The notes under the pieces were generated by a model that saw nothing but the letters and a program-made list of their open reading frames with translations, made no database searches and was not told the DNA's origin. The position numbers were made by a program, and so were the translations under genes. A stretch of DNA of 64,000 bases from contig OZ242174.1 of NCBI GenBank assembly GCA_965205685.1, positions 124,001 to 188,000 of the forward strand. The letters run 5' to 3'. The first letter of the stretch is position 1. Every line of letters begins with the position of its first letter. This document shows, one piece after another, positions 62,788 through 64,000 of the stretch. This stretch comes from WTFY01 sp965205685 (lineage in GTDB: Bacteria > Pseudomonadota > Gammaproteobacteria > UBA4575).

Positions 62788-64000
62788 CTATTCCACCGTC
62801 ACCGACTTGGCCAGATTGCGTGGCTGGTCGACGTCCGTGCCCTTCAGGACCGCCACGTGATAGGCGAGAAGCTGCAGGGGAATGGCAAAGATGATGGGGG
62901 CGACCGCATTGTCCGGGGCATCCACCTCGATCCCGATCGTCTCGGAGCCGGGTTCGAACCCTGAATCCACGTCAGCAAACACGTGCAGCACACCGCCACG
63001 CGCACGCACTTCTTCCAGGTTGGACTTCAGTTTCTCCAGAAGAACATCGTTCGGTGCCACGGCAATGACCGGGACCTTGTCGTCCACCAGCGCGATGGGG
63101 CCATGCTTGAGTTCGCCCGCAGGGTACGCCTCGGCATGGATATAGGAAACTTCCTTGAGCTTCAGGGCACCTTCTTTGGCAATGGGATAATGGATGCCGC
63201 GGCCCAGAAACAGGGCATGCTGCTTGTCCCAGTACTGGCGCGAGAGTGCCTCGATCTCGGCATCCCGCTCCAGTACGCGGTTGATCCGGGCCGGCAAGTT
63301 AGCCAACTGCTCCGCCAGCTGCTTGTCCGTTGCATCCTGCATGCCGTGGTGGCGTCCGACGCTGATCACCAGCATCAGCAAGGCCACCAGCTGGGTGGTA
63401 AAGGCCTTGGTGGAGGCCACACCGACTTCCGGGCCAGCGTGCGTCATCAGCACCAGGTCCGACTCGCGCACCAGGGAGCTTTCCGGAACATTGCAAATGG
63501 TCAGTGAACCGACATAGGCTTCCTCGCGGGCCTGGCGCTGCGCGGCCAGAGTGTCGGCAGTCTCACCGGACTGAGAAATCGTCACGAACAGGGTGCCGGG
63601 CTGAACCACGTGTTTGCGGTAACGAAACTCGCTAGCAACATCGACGAAGCAGGGAATCCCCGTCAGATCCTCAAACCAGAATTTCGCGATCATCCCGGCG
63701 TGATAGCTGCTGCCGCAGGCGATGATCTGCACGGCCCGGGTGCGCTCGAGAATCTGCTCGGCACGTGCCCCCAGAATCTGTTCGGCCACCCGCCCGTTGA
63801 TCAGACGTCCTTCCAAGGTGTCGGCAATGGCCTGAGGCTGTTCATGGATTTCCTTGAGCATGTAGTGCGGATAGCCGTCTTTCTCGACGGCATCTGCGGA
63901 CAGGTAACTCCGCTGGGAATTACGCTCCACCGCGGCCCCGCCTTCGTCGAACACCTGGATTTGCGCACGCGAGATGTCCACAATGTCCCCGTCCTCCAGG
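62788..64000 (-). CDS. glmS: Glutamine--fructose-6-phosphate aminotransferase, partial
   Basis: C-terminal about 400 residues of GlmS, which makes glucosamine-6-phosphate for peptidoglycan and LPS. The frame stays open to the window edge (LEDGDIVDISR just before the first ATG), so the glutaminase domain lies beyond. Two SIS sugar-isomerase domains are seen: ACGSSYHAGMIAKFWFEDL and TISQSGETADTL, then GRGIHYPIAKEGALKLKEVSYIHAEAYPAGELKHGPIALV. The conserved C-terminal DQPRNLAKSVTVE is intact. Confidence 0.97.
   Translation of the reverse strand, partial: LEDGDIVDISRAQIQVFDEGGAAVERNSQRSYLSADAVEKDGYPHYMLKEIHEQPQAIADTLEGRLINGRVAEQILGARAEQILERTRAVQIIACGSSYHAGMIAKFWFEDLTGIPCFVDVASEFRYRKHVVQPGTLFVTISQSGETADTLAAQRQAREEAYVGSLTICNVPESSLVRESDLVLMTHAGPEVGVASTKAFTTQLVALLMLVISVGRHHGMQDATDKQLAEQLANLPARINRVLERDAEIEALSRQYWDKQHALFLGRGIHYPIAKEGALKLKEVSYIHAEAYPAGELKHGPIALVDDKVPVIAVAPNDVLLEKLKSNLEEVRARGGVLHVFADVDSGFEPGSETIGIEVDAPDNAVAPIIFAIPLQLLAYHVAVLKGTDVDQPRNLAKSVTVE

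Overview
The window is a stretch of gammaproteobacterial chromosome. The evidence is the set and order of housekeeping genes: ispB divergent from rplU-rpmA-obgE-proB, rpsT divergent from murJ, then ribF-ileS-lspA, secB-gpsA, a glnA-ntrB-ntrC cluster with a sigma-54 promoter, glyQS, OxyR, and TolC/EnvC/CtpA-type envelope genes. Genus cannot be assigned from sequence alone. Most genes are GC-rich. A block at about 40.76-46.98 kb and one small gene at 62.4-62.8 kb are clearly more AT-rich and look acquired.

Layout. 1-2.9 kb: proton-translocating transhydrogenase pntA (5' cut by the window edge) and pntB. 3.0-5.7 kb (minus): periplasmic adaptor, TolC-like channel and periplasmic thioredoxin. 6.1-10.5 kb: tRNA-Pro(CGG), ispB, rplU, rpmA, obgE, proB (frameshifted tail), rpsT. 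10.6-16.5 kb: murJ, ribF, ileS, lspA. 16.5-19.7 kb (minus): envC, ctpA and a DJ-1-family gene. 19.8-24.7 kb: a two-cysteine ArsR regulator with rhodanese and glutaredoxin, then secB, gpsA, a class 1 dihydroorotate dehydrogenase and a ZnuA-like zinc-binding protein. 24.7-29.2 kb (minus): glnA, ntrB, ntrC. 29.4-35.1 kb: glyQ, glyS, gmhB, an aldo/keto reductase and a FIST protein. 35.8-40.6 kb: SulP transporter, trmB, thiG, thiS, thiO.

40.7-46.7 kb: immediately after tRNA-Thr(CGT) lies an AT-rich restriction-modification-like island. It holds a DUF4238 protein, a methyltransferase with an N-terminal ribbon-helix-helix segment, an XPB-like SF2 helicase, a candidate PD-(D/E)XK nuclease with a BamHI-like ExE signature, and a MORC-like GHKL ATPase. 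47.0-50.1 kb: a copper-type P-ATPase split by a frameshift, and a Cu/Zn superoxide dismutase. 50.1-50.9 kb: a sterol-desaturase-family protein.

51.1-61.2 kb: nine tightly packed co-directional genes form what I consider the most interesting system. Two are lipoproteins, one is a TPR protein, one is a membrane-anchored PEGA array ending in an FGE/SUMF1 fold, and one is a tiny exported protein. The rest are a MotA/TolQ/ExbB-type channel, a degenerate actin/Hsp70-like protein, and two paralogous proteins with an ExbD/MotB-like N-terminal helix, a coiled coil and a C-terminal von Willebrand A domain. I read it as a candidate ion-driven stator-like machine whose rods end in VWA domains; its function is unknown. 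61.4-64 kb (minus): oxyR, an SMR efflux protein and glmS (cut by the window end).

Three genes (proB, the P-type ATPase and the PEGA-FGE gene) each carry one apparent single-base deletion. The repeated pattern makes sequencing or assembly error a serious possibility.
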